The notes beneath the pieces were generated by a model. The model saw nothing but the letters and a program-made list of their open reading frames with translations, was not told the DNA's origin and searched no databases. A stretch of DNA of 64,000 nt, from contig VWZL01005048.1 of the NCBI GenBank assembly GCA_013396915.1, forward strand, positions 22,524-86,523, written 5' to 3'. Numbering within the stretch: position 1 is the first letter of the stretch; every line of letters begins with the position of its first letter. A program made the position numbers and the translations under genes. Positions 49,329-60,527 of this stretch are shown here, piece by piece. Source of the DNA: Stercorarius parasiticus (taxonomy: Eukaryota; Chordata; Aves; Charadriiformes; Stercorariidae).

Positions 49329-49470
49329 ACGATCCCAGGTAATTGAAAAATTTGAAGCATTAGATATTGAGAACGCAGAGCACATGGAAACGAACGTGTC
49401 GGCCGGTGCTGCCCTTTCCAGTGAGACGCGGCAGGGCAGGAGCGAGAAGAGGGTTTTCCCGCGGAAACGG
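49329..49470 (+). CDS. MPRIP: MPRIP exon: RSQVIEKFEALD segment of linker
   Basis: It completes the split arginine 251 and encodes residues 252-298: RSQVIEKFEALDIENAEH, then METNVSAGAALSS and QGRSEKRVFPRKR. It is a mixed-charge segment with a short predicted helix followed by a basic end, close to the mammalian protein. The acceptor is TTCCAG|A and the donor CGG|GTAAGC. The exon is 142 nt and ends in phase 0. It is shared by both forms of the exon at 42,789. Confidence 0.96.
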
Positions 49471-50023
49471 GTAAGCCGAGGTCTCGTGATGGGATTTTGG
49501 AGGATGGCACCTGGGCTCCGGCGGCCCAGGACAGAGGGGTTAGCTATAGGGTTCACCTATAGGGTTCAGCTATAGGGTTTGTCCCTGTGTGGAGCAGGGG
49601 ATCAGGAGTCGCAGGCAGGCTCTTGCAGGAGCCAAACTGCTGTGTGTGCTCAGTCTGTGCAGGTTTGCTGCTTGCCGCTCTGCTCCCTTGACCTGGCTGC
49701 AGATCGCAGTGGAAAACCAGGCTGTCTTCTCTCCTTCCCCCCAAACAGAAAGAGGGAAACTTCAGATCTGGCATGGCAGGACACATCAGGATGGAGTGAA
49801 GTAACAAAAGAAGCAGACAGTCTTGAGAGTCCCAGATATGCTTAGATATATTGGGAACAAATTAATGCCTGAGAGGACCAAAAAAAGTGTATTGCCAATG
49901 AAATGACACTTGTTCTGAGCCTGAGATGCCCCTTAAATATGTGGATTTTTATGCCATGAGCCAAGAGAGTGGGACTCGCTGTCCTAGTTCCTGCGCTGAT
50001 CTGGGCTAACCTTGTTTACACAG
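49471..50023 (+). other. Intron with 13-bp tandem repeat
   Basis: This 553-base intron contains three copies of a 13-base unit at 49543-49580 just downstream of the donor. I see nothing else in it. Confidence 0.75.
49543..49580 (+). repeat. 13-bp tandem repeat, three copies
   Basis: The unit GCTATAGGGTTCA occurs at 49543, as CCTATAGGGTTCA at 49556, and truncated as GCTATAGGGTTT at 49569. It begins about 70 bases after the splice donor. Confidence 0.85.
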
Positions 50024-50140
50024 GACTTCACTTGCGAAGGCGCAGCTGTGGGCTCCATCCTGGATGTGTCTGCGTCTCCTCTGTCCCCGCATCGCCGGGC
50101 AAAGTCGCTGGACAGAAGGTCCACCGAGTCCTCTATGACG
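50024..50140 (+). CDS. MPRIP: MPRIP exon: basic Ser-rich segment before second PH domain
   Basis: Residues 299-337: DFTCEGAAVGSILDVSAS then PLSPHRRAKSLDRRSTESS and MT. HRRAKSLDRRST contains R-x-x-S/T-type basophilic kinase sites and is strongly conserved with mammals, while the first third diverges. The acceptor is TTACACAG|GAC and the donor ACG|GTGAGC. The exon is 117 nt, phase 0 at both ends, so it could be skipped without breaking the frame. Confidence 0.95.
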
Positions 50141-52153
50141 GTGAGCCACCGTGGCCGTGTCCTCTGCCTTGGGGGAGGACGTGAGAGGCCCTTCCCAGGC
50201 AGGTCCAGTGAAAACTGAACTGTCTGCTGCTTTCCTCATAGCCAGCACGTAGGACATAGGGTATGCTTGGGTTCGGAGCAGGTTTCAGTGACTTGGCTTC
50301 ACACTTGACACTTGGCGTGTTAAGGAGAGCCAACACATGGCCTAGTTTTCTAATGCCGCTTCCTTGATGTTTATGCAGTTGCAAGTGGGTGTGAGTGGGA
50401 CGAAGGCTGCGAGGAAGGGCTGAACCTGCCCTCCTGCGCTTTCCTCCCTTTGCATATTTCAAATGCTCACCAGACCTGGAAGCAAACAGTACAGAACAAA
50501 CACAAAAATGCTCTCTTCTTACTCACCACCCTTCTGTCGGAACAAAATAAATACACTTGCTAATCTCTCAAAAAGATTACACAGCCATTGTAAATACGAG
50601 CTGTGTTTTTTTCTGGATAGACAGCTTCTATTCAAGGACTTCTCAGAAGAATTCAGTAGCTTGGCGTTTCTGTAGTAGCTTTTCATGTAGACTTGTACAA
50701 CCACAAGAGTGATTTTTAGATTCTCAGTGGTAATAAAAAGGTGCAAGAAGTGCACATTAAGTGACGGTGCACGTCGTCTGATCAAGGCAAGAAAATCATG
50801 CAGTCGGTGGGAAGAAAACCTTTTCCTTGCACTAAATACACCTATCTTGTGCCACTCCTGCTATGAAACCTGCACACCTGCAGGCTTGCAGCTGTGATTG
50901 CGAGACTCTCCCCTGCCCATCGGGTTCGCTGTGTCAGATCAGATCGGTTATCCGTCAGGATGAAAGGCAAGGAGAATTCATCCCTTGTCAGGCTCGGTGG
51001 GTTACAGCAGAGCTGTGGCTTGCACTGCGTGGGTATCTCTTCCATCAAGTGCTTCATCTGTTTTTTTTTGGTTTCTAATGTGTTCACCCGTCAGTAGCAG
51101 CTGGTCTCAAACTTTTCGTGCTTCAGCAGCTTTGCAGCTTTGGGCAAAGCCTGTGCTCTCCTGCCTGCCGAGCACTCGGAGGAAAGCAGAGGGGTTTCCG
51201 TGGAGGAGCGGGACATGCAGGACAAACCTTCCCGCTCCGGGTGCTTCTGTAGTGTCTCGCTGCAGTGGTTTTATTGCCTGCGGCCACATCGCAGCCAGGG
51301 CTGCTCAGGCTGGCGTCTGTCCGCACCCTCCTCCCATTCTCTAGGGGTTTGGGAAGGGCAAGGTGGCATTTACTTGCCCCTGTGTTTTTGTGGAGCGGGG
51401 CTGGGTTCCCGCCACCGTGGCAGCACCCAAATGTGGGTTGTGCCGTCCCACAGCATAAATTTGATGGAATAGGCTTCCAGCCCCCAATTTTCCATTGCTC
51501 CCTTTGCTGTGGCCCATTTCAGATGCTACAGCTGCATTTCACGCACAGCTCTCCTTTCCTCCTCCACTCTGCAGCACGTGGAGCAGCTGGAGGAGCTCAG
51601 CCTCGAGGGAGCCAAGGCATTTCCACACATCCTTCCCTGCGAAGGGCTGGCGGGAGTTAATCCCACACTATCGCGGTTGCTTTTCTCAGAGCTTCAAGAC
51701 CCCGATGCACCCGCTTTGGAGGAAAGAGCAGGTGGCGTTCGGGTGGTGCAGCGCTGGGATTCCCTGTATTTCCAGCCTTGGGAACTCGGCCTTGTTTTGA
51801 ACCCTGCAGCATCAATAGCACATAGCTTTTCTTTCGTAATGTATAACAGAAGGACAAAAGTGCCTGCAGTCTTGCTAATTCCTTGCTTCGCCTTCCTCTG
51901 TAATGCTGGTGTTGCAGTAGGAAATTACAAGAGAAATGCTAGGAAAGGGACAGCCGGAATAAACCGTACAGCAGGTCTGTGTTCCTCCTGGGAGCAAACG
52001 TTTAGCTCCACGCAGTATAATGATCCAATTTAACTGTTGCTGGTCTCTCTTATTTCTGCGCTGTGTTGTATCAAGCCATTGCTGTTGCCTGCTCCCTGGC
52101 TGGGCGCGGATGCTTCCACCCTCCCCTCTGATCTCCTCTCTCCTTTCTTGCAG
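50141..52153 (+). other. Intron before second PH domain
   Basis: No supported exon. An open frame (about 51509-52033) follows a good acceptor at 51574, but the best downstream donor gives a length that would shift the frame. The rest of this 2 kb intron shows nothing recognisable. Confidence 0.65.
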
Positions 52154-52210
52154 CCCGACCTGCTGAACTTCAAGAAGGGCTGGTTGACAAAGCAGTATGA
52201 GGACGGGCAG
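52154..52210 (+). CDS. MPRIP: MPRIP exon: start of second PH domain
   Basis: Residues 338-356, DLLNFKKGWLTKQYEDGQ preceded by P. KKGWLTKQ is the typical first beta strand of a PH domain. The acceptor is CTTGCAG|CCC and the donor CAG|GTGAGT. The exon is 57 nt and phase 0 at both ends. The sequence is identical to the mammalian protein as I know it. Confidence 0.97.
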
Positions 52211-53576
52211 GTGAGTCCGGGGGAAGCTCTGACCTTCGTGTCGGTCTTTGGTGCCGCAGTCAATCCCAGTTTCTGGCAGCTGACGCCCATTCCAACGTCC
52301 CGGCTGTGCAGACTGTGCATGGGGCTGCTCTCGGCAGTGACGAAGCCCCGATATCCTTGCCGGGTAGATCAGCACTGGGCCGTGCTCCAGATGGGAGAAA
52401 CCAGATGTTGGGCAGAGCAGTGACGGGGAATTGGTACAGGCAGCAGTGGTTGTGTTCGAGTCCTGTGCAAACGGTGTTTGTCTTGGAGCGGGAGTAGCTG
52501 GTGCTCTGTCCTGGGGAGGTTTCAAAGCCCCACAGCTGGGTATTGTATCTTGGGTTTCTAGGGAGCCGGGGCAGCTTGGATAGCAGCACTGGTTTCATGT
52601 TCCCGTTCTCTATTAGTCTCATCTCCCTTGTGACCCAGCAGCCTCTTTGGCGTCAGTAATGAGCCTCAGATAAAGTCTCCTGAGCTCCGGGGAAATGGCA
52701 AGGCCGAGAAATAAATAAATGCCTCTGAGTGGGCACTCAGGGAAGCAGCCGCTGCCACTTTCCTCCTGTCCGTTTCTGGAGGGGTGCGGGACATGCTGCT
52801 CTTGGACCCTTAGAGACACGCACTGATGCAGCATGGGTGCCCGGGGCTGTTTGTCCCTTCCCTGGATTTCCTTCCCTCCCGCTCAGCCTGTCAAGGGAAA
52901 AATGAAGGCGACTCGCCCACGGCTGTGAGTGCCGTGTCCTGGGCTCCGCTGCGGGTACCTGCTGGTGCGTTGGGCCCTGGGGCACGTCTGTAGGTAGCCA
53001 GAGGGGGAATCGGCTGCTGGAGAGAGCGCTTTGTTAACTGAAAGCTGCCTTGGGTAAGCCTGTGCCTCGCTGGGAGCGTGCAGAAGGCGTATTTGTATAG
53101 AGCGAGGGCCAGGAATAGGCTCCAACTCTATTTCTAGATACTGCAGATAAAACATGAATGTTTTACTGCTTTTTTTTTTTTGTTAAAAAATGGTCCCTCC
53201 AAGGCTTTAAGCGCAGCCACTGAAAGCATCGTCCTGCCAGTGGAGCTAATGGGAAGGCTCCGACTGCCCCGGTGGCTCTCACGGTGTTTCACCGTCACAC
53301 GCAGGGTTGGTGCCGCTGAGGGTCCGGCTCTCTGCCAGTGCAGCAGCGCTGGGGAAGTCGGGGTCTCGGTGGTGCAAACCATCACGGTGGCCCTTGCATC
53401 GCTGCCTGTTCGGGTTTCCCCTTCCCCCCAGGAGGGCTTCTCGGCAAAGCCGAGCGCGGAGCTGGGAGGGGAGAGGCTGCGAGCTGCCTCTGCCGAGTGA
53501 CCTGTGACGAGCTGCCCAGTCTCTGCTGGAAGGGAAGGAGCAGGATTGTAACTGCCCCATCTTGGTTGTTTCCTAG
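52211..53576 (+). other. Intron within second PH domain
   Basis: No exon or repeat family was seen apart from a T tract near 53168-53181. It ends in TTTCCTAG|TGG. Confidence 0.7.
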
Positions 53577-53645
53577 TGGAAGAAGCATTGGTTTGTGCTG
53601 ACCGACCAGAGCCTGAGATACTACCGGGATTCTGTAGCGGAGGAG
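53577..53645 (+). CDS. MPRIP: MPRIP exon: second PH domain, beta strands 2-3
   Basis: Residues 357-379, [18 protein letters not shown] then [13 protein letters not shown] is the PH beta-2 signature and LRYYRD the next strand. The acceptor is TCCTAG|TGG and the donor GAG|GTAAGT. The exon is 69 nt and phase 0 at both ends. Confidence 0.97.
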
Positions 53646-53871
53646 GTAAGTGTCTTCCCCATTGGTGTTCAACCCATCGCTCTGCACCCAGGGGAGCCCC
53701 AGGTGCTCCCAAACTGGCCCTGGGCAGGTTGCCTTCCCAGATGCCAAGGTCCTGGAGCGTTGCTCTTCAGGACTTTATGCTTCTGGAGGACCTGCTGTGT
53801 GCCTCCCTGCAAGCCCACCGCGCTTTGGGATTGCAAAACATTACGGCTTTTTTAACCTCTTCCCTCTCCAG

Positions 53872-53961
53872 GCAGCTGACCTGGATGGAGAAATCGATTT
53901 ATCCACGTGCTATGATGTTACTGAGTACCCGGTTCAGCGAAACTACGGCTTCCAGATCCAC
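53872..53961 (+). CDS. MPRIP: MPRIP exon: second PH domain, central part
   Basis: Residues 380-409, [18 protein letters not shown] then [24 protein letters not shown] and YGFQIH are central PH strands. It follows the previous exon after a 226-base intron. The acceptor is CTCTCCAG|GCA and the donor CAC|GTAAGT. The exon is 90 nt and phase 0 at both ends. Confidence 0.97.
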
Positions 53962-54393
53962 GTAAGTAAAACGTGGGGAAGAGGAAGAGTCTGGCTGCGG
54001 GACGACCGATGGGACTGCTTGTACATAAGCTGCTGCTTGAGGATGCTCATCTGTGGCAAGGGAAACACCTAAAAGGGGCCACCCTGCATCCCCTGCCATG
54101 CTCCGGAAAGCTGTCGCCTTGGGTTTAAGAGACAGTATTTTGGTTCACAAAAAGTGGAGGGGAAAGGGAAGGTTTTGTCTTAGCCTCAGGGTCTCAGCTG
54201 TGGCAACATCAGCCTGATGGCTGAGAAATGTTCATTCCCACCGGGAGCCTGCTGGGGGATGGAGGGGCTGGGTGCGACCTCTGCGCAGCCAGCAAGCAGT
54301 GCCCGGGGCTGGGTGCTGGGTGGTACTGGGGGGCGTGGGAAGGTGCTGGTGGGTGCAATCAGCTGCTCTGAGCCGGTCCTTCTCTCTCCCTAG

Positions 54394-54503
54394 ACAAAGG
54401 AAGGGGAATTTACCCTCTCCGCCATGACATCGGGCATTCGCCGCAACTGGATCCAGACCATCATGAAGCACGTTCGCCCCACCACTGCTCCCGACGTAAC
54501 AAG
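54394..54503 (+). CDS. MPRIP: MPRIP exon: C-terminal helix of second PH domain
   Basis: Residues 410-445 plus two bases of 446: [44 protein letters not shown] is the last strand and [13 protein letters not shown] the C-terminal helix with the invariant PH tryptophan. The acceptor is TCCCTAG|ACA and the donor AAG|GTAAAG. The exon is 110 nt, and the serine codon is split 2+1 with the next exon. Confidence 0.97.
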
Positions 54504-57500
54504 GTAAAGGGGAGAGTTTGGCAGCCCCTGCAGTTGTCCGGTTTGCTGTGCTGGAGTAACTCTTCCTTTATCCCCTTCCTTTCCTCTTTCTGAGCCTGTC
54601 CGCTGCTGGAAGCCGCGGCTCTTTCTCACATCCCTCTCTCTGGGCTTAATTTGGATACGCTTTGTGGGGATGCTGATACGCTGAGTTACTCTTATGCGCG
54701 CAGATTTCAAAGAGGGTTGAAAATGTGGCTTTAATTTGTGCATAGGAATATGAAATACTGTTCCTATATCAAGGCTCCTCTGGATTCCCACCAGGTATTG
54801 TGAAACCACTTGGATTCAGTTGTGCTGGGTTCCCCCTTTCCTCTGGCTACTGTTCAGCACGAGCTGCCCATCCCCGCCGTGGGTCACAGCAGCACGAGCC
54901 CAGGGTTCAATTTAGAAGCTGTTTGGCTCTGATCTATTTTAAACTCCAGCCAGCAAATAGTCTTCCCTCCTTTTTTGATCTTCCAGATAGCTGCCGCAGC
55001 TCATTCCCCTTATGCATTAGTGACGCTCGCGTCTCCTCCTGCCATCAGTGCCAGAGGAAGGGACCCCCCCCGCTTCACAGAGTACCTTCTGTGAGCGCTT
55101 GTGGCTGCGGGTAAAGGGTGTTTGACCTCCTCACAGCTAACGGCGCCAGCCACACTCGTACGGGCCACCTCTTACAGGCTTCGTGGACACGGCCGCACCA
55201 TTAACTCCGTCTCCTGTCCTTACCGTAGCTGCAGCAAGCAGGTTTTTGCCAGGTTTGTCCTCGCATTGATGGAATGGCTCTTACCACCCGGTGCTGTTGA
55301 CCTGGAGATGCTCCAGCCTCTCCTTCCCCATCCCGCTTGGCACTCGGCCACCATTTCCCAGCCCTGCCCGAGCTCTGGTGGATCTCGCGGGGGTCTCGGG
55401 GAAGCCACCTCTCTCCTCATTCCTGTGTATGTTTGATTTCCATGCAATCCCAGGAAAAACTTCTCTTTGAAACTATCCGTGCTGAAGCCCAGGTTGGAAA
55501 ACTGTGTTCTCTCCTGTATTAACGTTTTGTGGTTTGTATATCTCGTGATTCACTGCATGCTCCTCCTTTTCTGCACCTCGGATGGGAAGTCCTGCAGTTT
55601 CCATTTATTTTTCTTTCTTTTCTTTTTTTTCCTCCCCCCCTTTTTTTTTTCTTTCTTTAAATAAAAGCCAGAGAGAAGGGAAGAAGCAACCTGGTCTTGA
55701 CACTTGGTTTCCCCACACTGGTATCTTCCGATGTGACTAGATATGAAGATGAAGACCAAGGAAATTTGAGGAGACCTCTCAGCCTTTAAAGAGCCAGATA
55801 TATTTATAGCCTAACAGGTTACTGCAGCACGGTCGTTGTGTGCTCTGCATCTATTCTGAGCCCATGTGAAGTGATTTGACTTGGCTTACCCCGGTGAGAG
55901 GGTCCAAGCGCAGGTACCGGTTGGGCAGTAACTTGTTACGCTGCATAAATAGACCGGGAATCTCAAATCTTGAGTTGGGGAACAGGGAATTATAGGTGCA
56001 CTTCTGTCGTTTTCCACCGAGCTGGTTCTGGATGGGGTAGGCTCTGGCGTGGGTTAGTCACCTTGCTGAGAAGTTGGCTGAAGGGCTGTGCCGCACGTGA
56101 AGCGGGGCTGAGTTTGCCCGCTGCCTGCTCGCAAGCCCTTTGCCGTGGTGCGTGCGTGCACGGGGTATCCCAGCCCGTCCCGCCTGGCTTCGGGCACGTC
56201 ATTAACATCCGCGCCCAGGGAGCAGCTTGTGAACGGGGCTCCTGGAAAGCCAGAGGACAGACTGCCAAAGGCAGAGGTGGCAAACGTCTGCACAGCGTGA
56301 CCGGGGTGTTGGAGGGACATTAGCCTGGATGCTTGGCTGTGCCAGGAGGGCAGCAGTGTTTGCCCCGTCCCTGGGGCTAGTCCGACTCTGCACGCTCCTG
56401 CAGCCCTCCCCTGGGTCTCATTAACCCGCTGCCATGTCTCCACTGAGCCAAACACACGTTTTCTGGGTTACTCAAGTCCTAATTACTGTTTATATTGCTG
56501 CGTGTGTCAGGTGCTGCACCGCTCCCTGCCCTCAGCAGTGCCCTGCAATCTGCAGAGGCACTAATTACACTGCTAACCATGACCGAGCAGATATAAAATA
56601 CCCACGAGAAAGAAGGTGGCCGCTTCAGCACTGGGTTCTTGTTCAGCTCGCAGCCCCGGTGAGGCTGAGTTCCCCAGCGCCCCCCCAGTTCCCTGCAGCC
56701 TTCGTGTGCTTCTCGCACGCTGCTGCAGCGCGCTCAGCCCGCGACTCGCACCGCTCCCACAGCAACCCATATTTTAAAAAAAAATTTTTTGTTTTGACCC
56801 GTAAATACCATTGTGAGGCAAAGACTCCCCCTCCTATGTGACGTGAATTAATTTCGCTGGGATGGAGGAGGTGCAAAATGCTTGAGTGGAATTCGTAGCC
56901 ATTGGGCACTTGCGGGAGATGAAATGAGAAACTTCAGGTCAGTCTTCTGAGTCTCGTACCTCGGTTCCCAGCGGCTGTCCCTCCACTCCCTGACACACAT
57001 CTCGCGCCCTTTGGAAAGCAGCAGAGGAGAAATGAGCTCGCAAGAGGTATCACCTCTAGAAATGCCAAGATTCTTCCACGTGGTGTTTAGAGCAGCATCA
57101 TTTCTGTCTCCTAACGATATCCGAGGGGCCCCAGGAATCCCTTTTTCACCTAGCACTCTTCTCCATTTTAAGGCTCCATCTCATCTGCGCTTTACTTATT
57201 TAAAATGCAGCTGTAATCGCTAACTGACACCAGATTGAGCGCCTGGCTTTGGAGTCATGCAGTATCTTCTTAGCGGTTGAGGAACGAGGAGGTTTCATCG
57301 TGATGCCTTTTGGGTTTATTTTATTAGCTGCAAGTGACAGAGCTGAAGAAGGAATTATCTCCGAGCTGGTTTTAGGCTGTAACTGCCAGAGGTTCTTGAA
57401 ACCCAGCTCTACGGAGCCTGTGGTTTGATCGTGGATGAAAGTGCATCGGAAGATACTAGCCCTGGACCCATGCGGAGTCATTTCTTCTGCTCCATTCTTT

Positions 57501-58915
57501 GTTTTGGGCACATGCCCATCCATGAGGTTGTTGGCTGTGGGAGCTGGGGTGTGTTACCAAGGCGGGAGGAGAAGCCGTGCTGCTGCTGCTCCCTCCCGCT
57601 CCCGGCACTCTGGGTGCATGTTGTCCACGGGCCCCCGTTAGCCGTGATTTGCCTGCAGCGAGGAGCCTGGGGAGCTGCTTTCCAGCTCTTCCCACTGCGC
57701 CTTTCTAGAAAGCTTGCGGAGGCTGCGCTGGAGGCTGGAGCCCAGGGGGATGCTGTGGTTGTACTGGAAGGGAGGGAGCCAGGAGCCAGGCTGAGCAGCA
57801 GGGCTGCGCCTCGGGAGGCATCTCGGGGGCTTCTGGTAGCAAAGAGGGTTCAGCAAATGCCTGCCAGTCCCTGGGCACGGCTTCCTCTGCCAACTTAGCA
57901 TACTGCTATTTTCTTTTTTAGTTTTGATCTGCATGTTTCAAGGCTGGCATGTCTACGTTTAATAAGCTAATACTTCCTTATGGATTAGTAGGTTGGAAAC
58001 GGTATTGCCTTCCCCTATTAACTTACCCTGCTTGACCAGTATGTCTCCCCTCTCAACCCACCACCCTCGTAACTCAGCACTAAAAATCATTCCTTGCTTG
58101 AGAAATTGGCATTTTCAGTGACTGCCGTGGTCTGTTGAATAACTCTTGCTCTCCTCGCTGCCCCGACAACTGCTCGTACGGCGTGCAGCCCCTGCACCGG
58201 AGCGGCTGCCTGTGCCGCCCCCAAGGCTGCTCTCCCCGGGGGAGGTCTGCGCCTTCAGTGCAGATAGTGGCACGGAGAAGTTTTCGACCCATTAATACCC
58301 CGACTTCGCCAAGCACAAGGAAAACCTTCCCCCTCTTACCCAAGACCTCTGGGAGCTGCTCTGTGCTTCTCCGCCCAGCAGCTCTGAAGCCAGACTGACT
58401 TTGGTGGGACTGGTGGCATCCTCCCCGCAAGCACGTGACTATGGCCGCGTGGACCGGCGTGTGTGCATGGAGCCCTGCAGCTGGGGAGGCGGGCGGTGAG
58501 CCGGCCTGCGGGCGCCGCAGGAGCTTTCAAAGCCTCTTCTCCACCCGGCAGGACGGTTCGGGGTCGCTGCCTCAGCCGTGGGCTGCTGCTGGGTCATGGT
58601 TGCCGGCCCCAGGGCGGCTGCCGAGGAGGAGCGAGGTCGGGATCGTCCGCTCTCCGGGGCCCGGGAGGTGCCCAGGAGCAGCCGGGGCCGCTTGCACCAA
58701 GGCTTTGCACACCAGCGTGACCCCGGGGAAGGGCAGCGGTGGTTTCTGCGCCCGAGAGGTGACAGGAGATGGAGGGGCAGGGGGGGCACCCACATGGCAT
58801 TGGCTTGGGCTTCCAGCAGCCCCTTTCCACCCAGCTCTTTGAGGCATGCGTGGGAGCGCCTGGCCATCTCGAGCACCCACTGACGCTTTCCTTCACCCTC
58901 TCTCTGTCCTCACAG
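54504..58915 (+). other. Intron after second PH domain
   Basis: A 4.4 kb intron with no recognised exon. It contains a pyrimidine-rich tract (about 55607-55660). Its 3' half has several open frames on both strands with no family resemblance. It ends in CCTCACAG|C. Confidence 0.65.
55607..55660 (+). repeat. Pyrimidine-rich low-complexity tract
   Basis: T and C runs with no clear periodicity. Intronic. Confidence 0.75.
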
Positions 58916-59501
58916 CTCCCTGCCGGAAGAGAAAAGCAAAACAAGCTCTTCCTTCGAGACTGGTCCAAAGCCGAGTGAGAAGCCGGATGCGGAGCAAGCT
59001 GAGCTGGACCCGGAGCAGAAGCGGAGCCGTGCCCGGGAGCGCCGACGAGAAGGACGGTCCAAGACCTTTGACTGGGCTGAATTTCGCCCCATCCAGCAAG
59101 CCCTGGCGCAGGAGCGTGCAAACGCTGCAGACTCCTCCAAGAGCGGCTCTGCCGCCTTCCCCAGGGACGCCGGTGCCACCGACGCTGACCCGGGAGAGCT
59201 GGAGCGGGAGCGGGCCCGGCGGCGGGAGGAGCGTCGCAAGCGCTTTGAGATGATCGATGCTGTGGACGGGGCAGGGTCGGAAGAAGCATTAAGGATGGAG
59301 GTGGACCGGATCCTGCCTGTCCCGGCGGACATGAAACCGCAGAACGTGCACGTGGAGATCGAGCAGCGCTGGCACCAGGTGGAGACCACCCCATTGCGGG
59401 AGGAGAAGCAGATCCCCATCGCACCCCTGCACCTTGCCCACACTGAGGACCGGGACGAGGGGCTGACAAAGCAGCACTTGACCACGCTGCTGGAGAAGGA
59501 G
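58916..59501 (+). CDS. MPRIP: MPRIP exon: charged helical region entering the RhoA-binding part
   Basis: It completes residue 446 and encodes residues 447-641. It begins SLPEEKSK, is rich in E, R and K (EQKRSRARERRREGRSKTFD), has the conserved WAEFRPIQQALAQER, a variable segment (NAADSSKSGSAAFPRD), the highly charged ELERERARRREERRKRFEM, and ends in VHVEIEQRWHQVETTPLREE and LTTLLEKE. In the mammalian protein the RhoA-binding region begins around here. The variable segment diverges from human while its flanks are nearly identical. The acceptor is TCACAG|C and the donor GAG|GTAAAG. The exon is 586 nt and ends in phase 0. Confidence 0.96.
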
Positions 59502-60410
59502 GTAAAGCGGGGTGCGTGGGGCGCAGGCTGCCTGCCGAAATGGCCTTTAGGCCACTGCAGGAACTGTAGGAAGCCTGAGCAAGGCTTTAAAAAGCTGCAT
59601 TTATTCCTATTTTGTAACAGCGATGAGCGGGGATGCTGTAGGGTCCCCTGGGGAGCTGACAGGGCGCAGATCCATGTCCGTTCCCGTACAGCTCTGCTGG
59701 CAGCTTTCGCATTCCCACGGCTGCAGAAAGGGCTGTTCTTGCAAGGGTGGTACTTCGTTACCCTCTCCCAGCCAACGCAGCCTCCACTTCTGTTGATTGT
59801 TAGCCGGCCTGCCTCTGAGGAGATGGGTACAATTGATCTGTATCAACCAGACTCTCAATTCAAGCTCATAATCTTGTGTGCCTCTGCAGCTGTAGAGATT
59901 TGTGTCTGCGGTTATGTCTACAAAAACTATACATTGGCTTGAGTGATAGCACATACCGCAAAGGTTCCCTTTCCATGGAGCCTACATCAGTGTTAACAAT
60001 TTTCGGAAAAGAAAGGAGGAGACTCGGCTCACTTGGAAGAGGTCCACGCCTGGGATAACAAAGGGTGTTCTTAGTTGGGATTAAGGTGTATTAGCAGGAA
60101 TGAAAGGGGTGCAGGCGTGGAGTAACCAGGAGTATCGCCGCTCTGAACCGGGCTGGGATTTGCCCGGGTCATGCCTGGCACGAGCTGGTGCCGTTCATCC
60201 TTTGCTGCAGTGAGCTTTACGAATTAAACTAATGCGTAGCTTAGTTCTTTCAGGGGGAGGGATTTTGCCCAGCAAAATGAAATCCAGATCGCAGAGCAAA
60301 GCAGCTGTGCCATCAAAAGCCCATTCGCTCTGCTCTGCGTCCCCTCTGAGCCCCTTATGGCCGACCCCCTGCCCACTCACTGGACGTTGTCTCTGTTCGT
60401 GTCCCTCCAG
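59502..60410 (+). other. Intron in coiled-coil region
   Basis: A 909-base intron with no exon or repeat family seen. It ends in GTCCCTCCAG|CTG. Confidence 0.75.
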
Positions 60411-60527
60411 CTGGAGCAGAAGCAGAAGGAGGCCCTGGAGCTCCTGGAGCAGAACCGGCACCTGCAGGACCAGCTGAAAGTGGCGCTGGGCCGGGAGCAG
60501 AGCGCCCGGGAGGGCTACGTGTTGCAG
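60411..60527 (+). CDS. MPRIP: MPRIP exon: start of coiled coil
   Basis: Residues 642-680, LEQKQKEALELLEQNRHL then QDQLKVALGREQSAREGY and VLQ. Heptad-spaced leucines show the beginning of a coiled coil. In the usual mammalian isoform the next residues are an ATCERGF-type segment; that exon is not in the window. The acceptor is CCCTCCAG|CTG and the donor CAG|GTAGGA, a weaker donor than most here. The exon is 117 nt and phase 0 at both ends. Confidence 0.97.

Noticed and set aside
51509..52033. Long plus-strand open frame after a good acceptor at 51574, reading HVEQLEELSLEGAKAFPH onward, a possible cassette exon.
   Set aside because: The best downstream donor (CAG|GTGGCG at 51,732) gives 157 nt, which would shift the frame between two phase-0 exons. 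No similarity to MPRIP is recognised, and read-through has no poly-A support.
57425..57898. 157-codon open frame in the intron after the second PH domain.
   Set aside because: No family resemblance, and no acceptor/donor pair that keeps the phase required by the 2+1 split serine codon.
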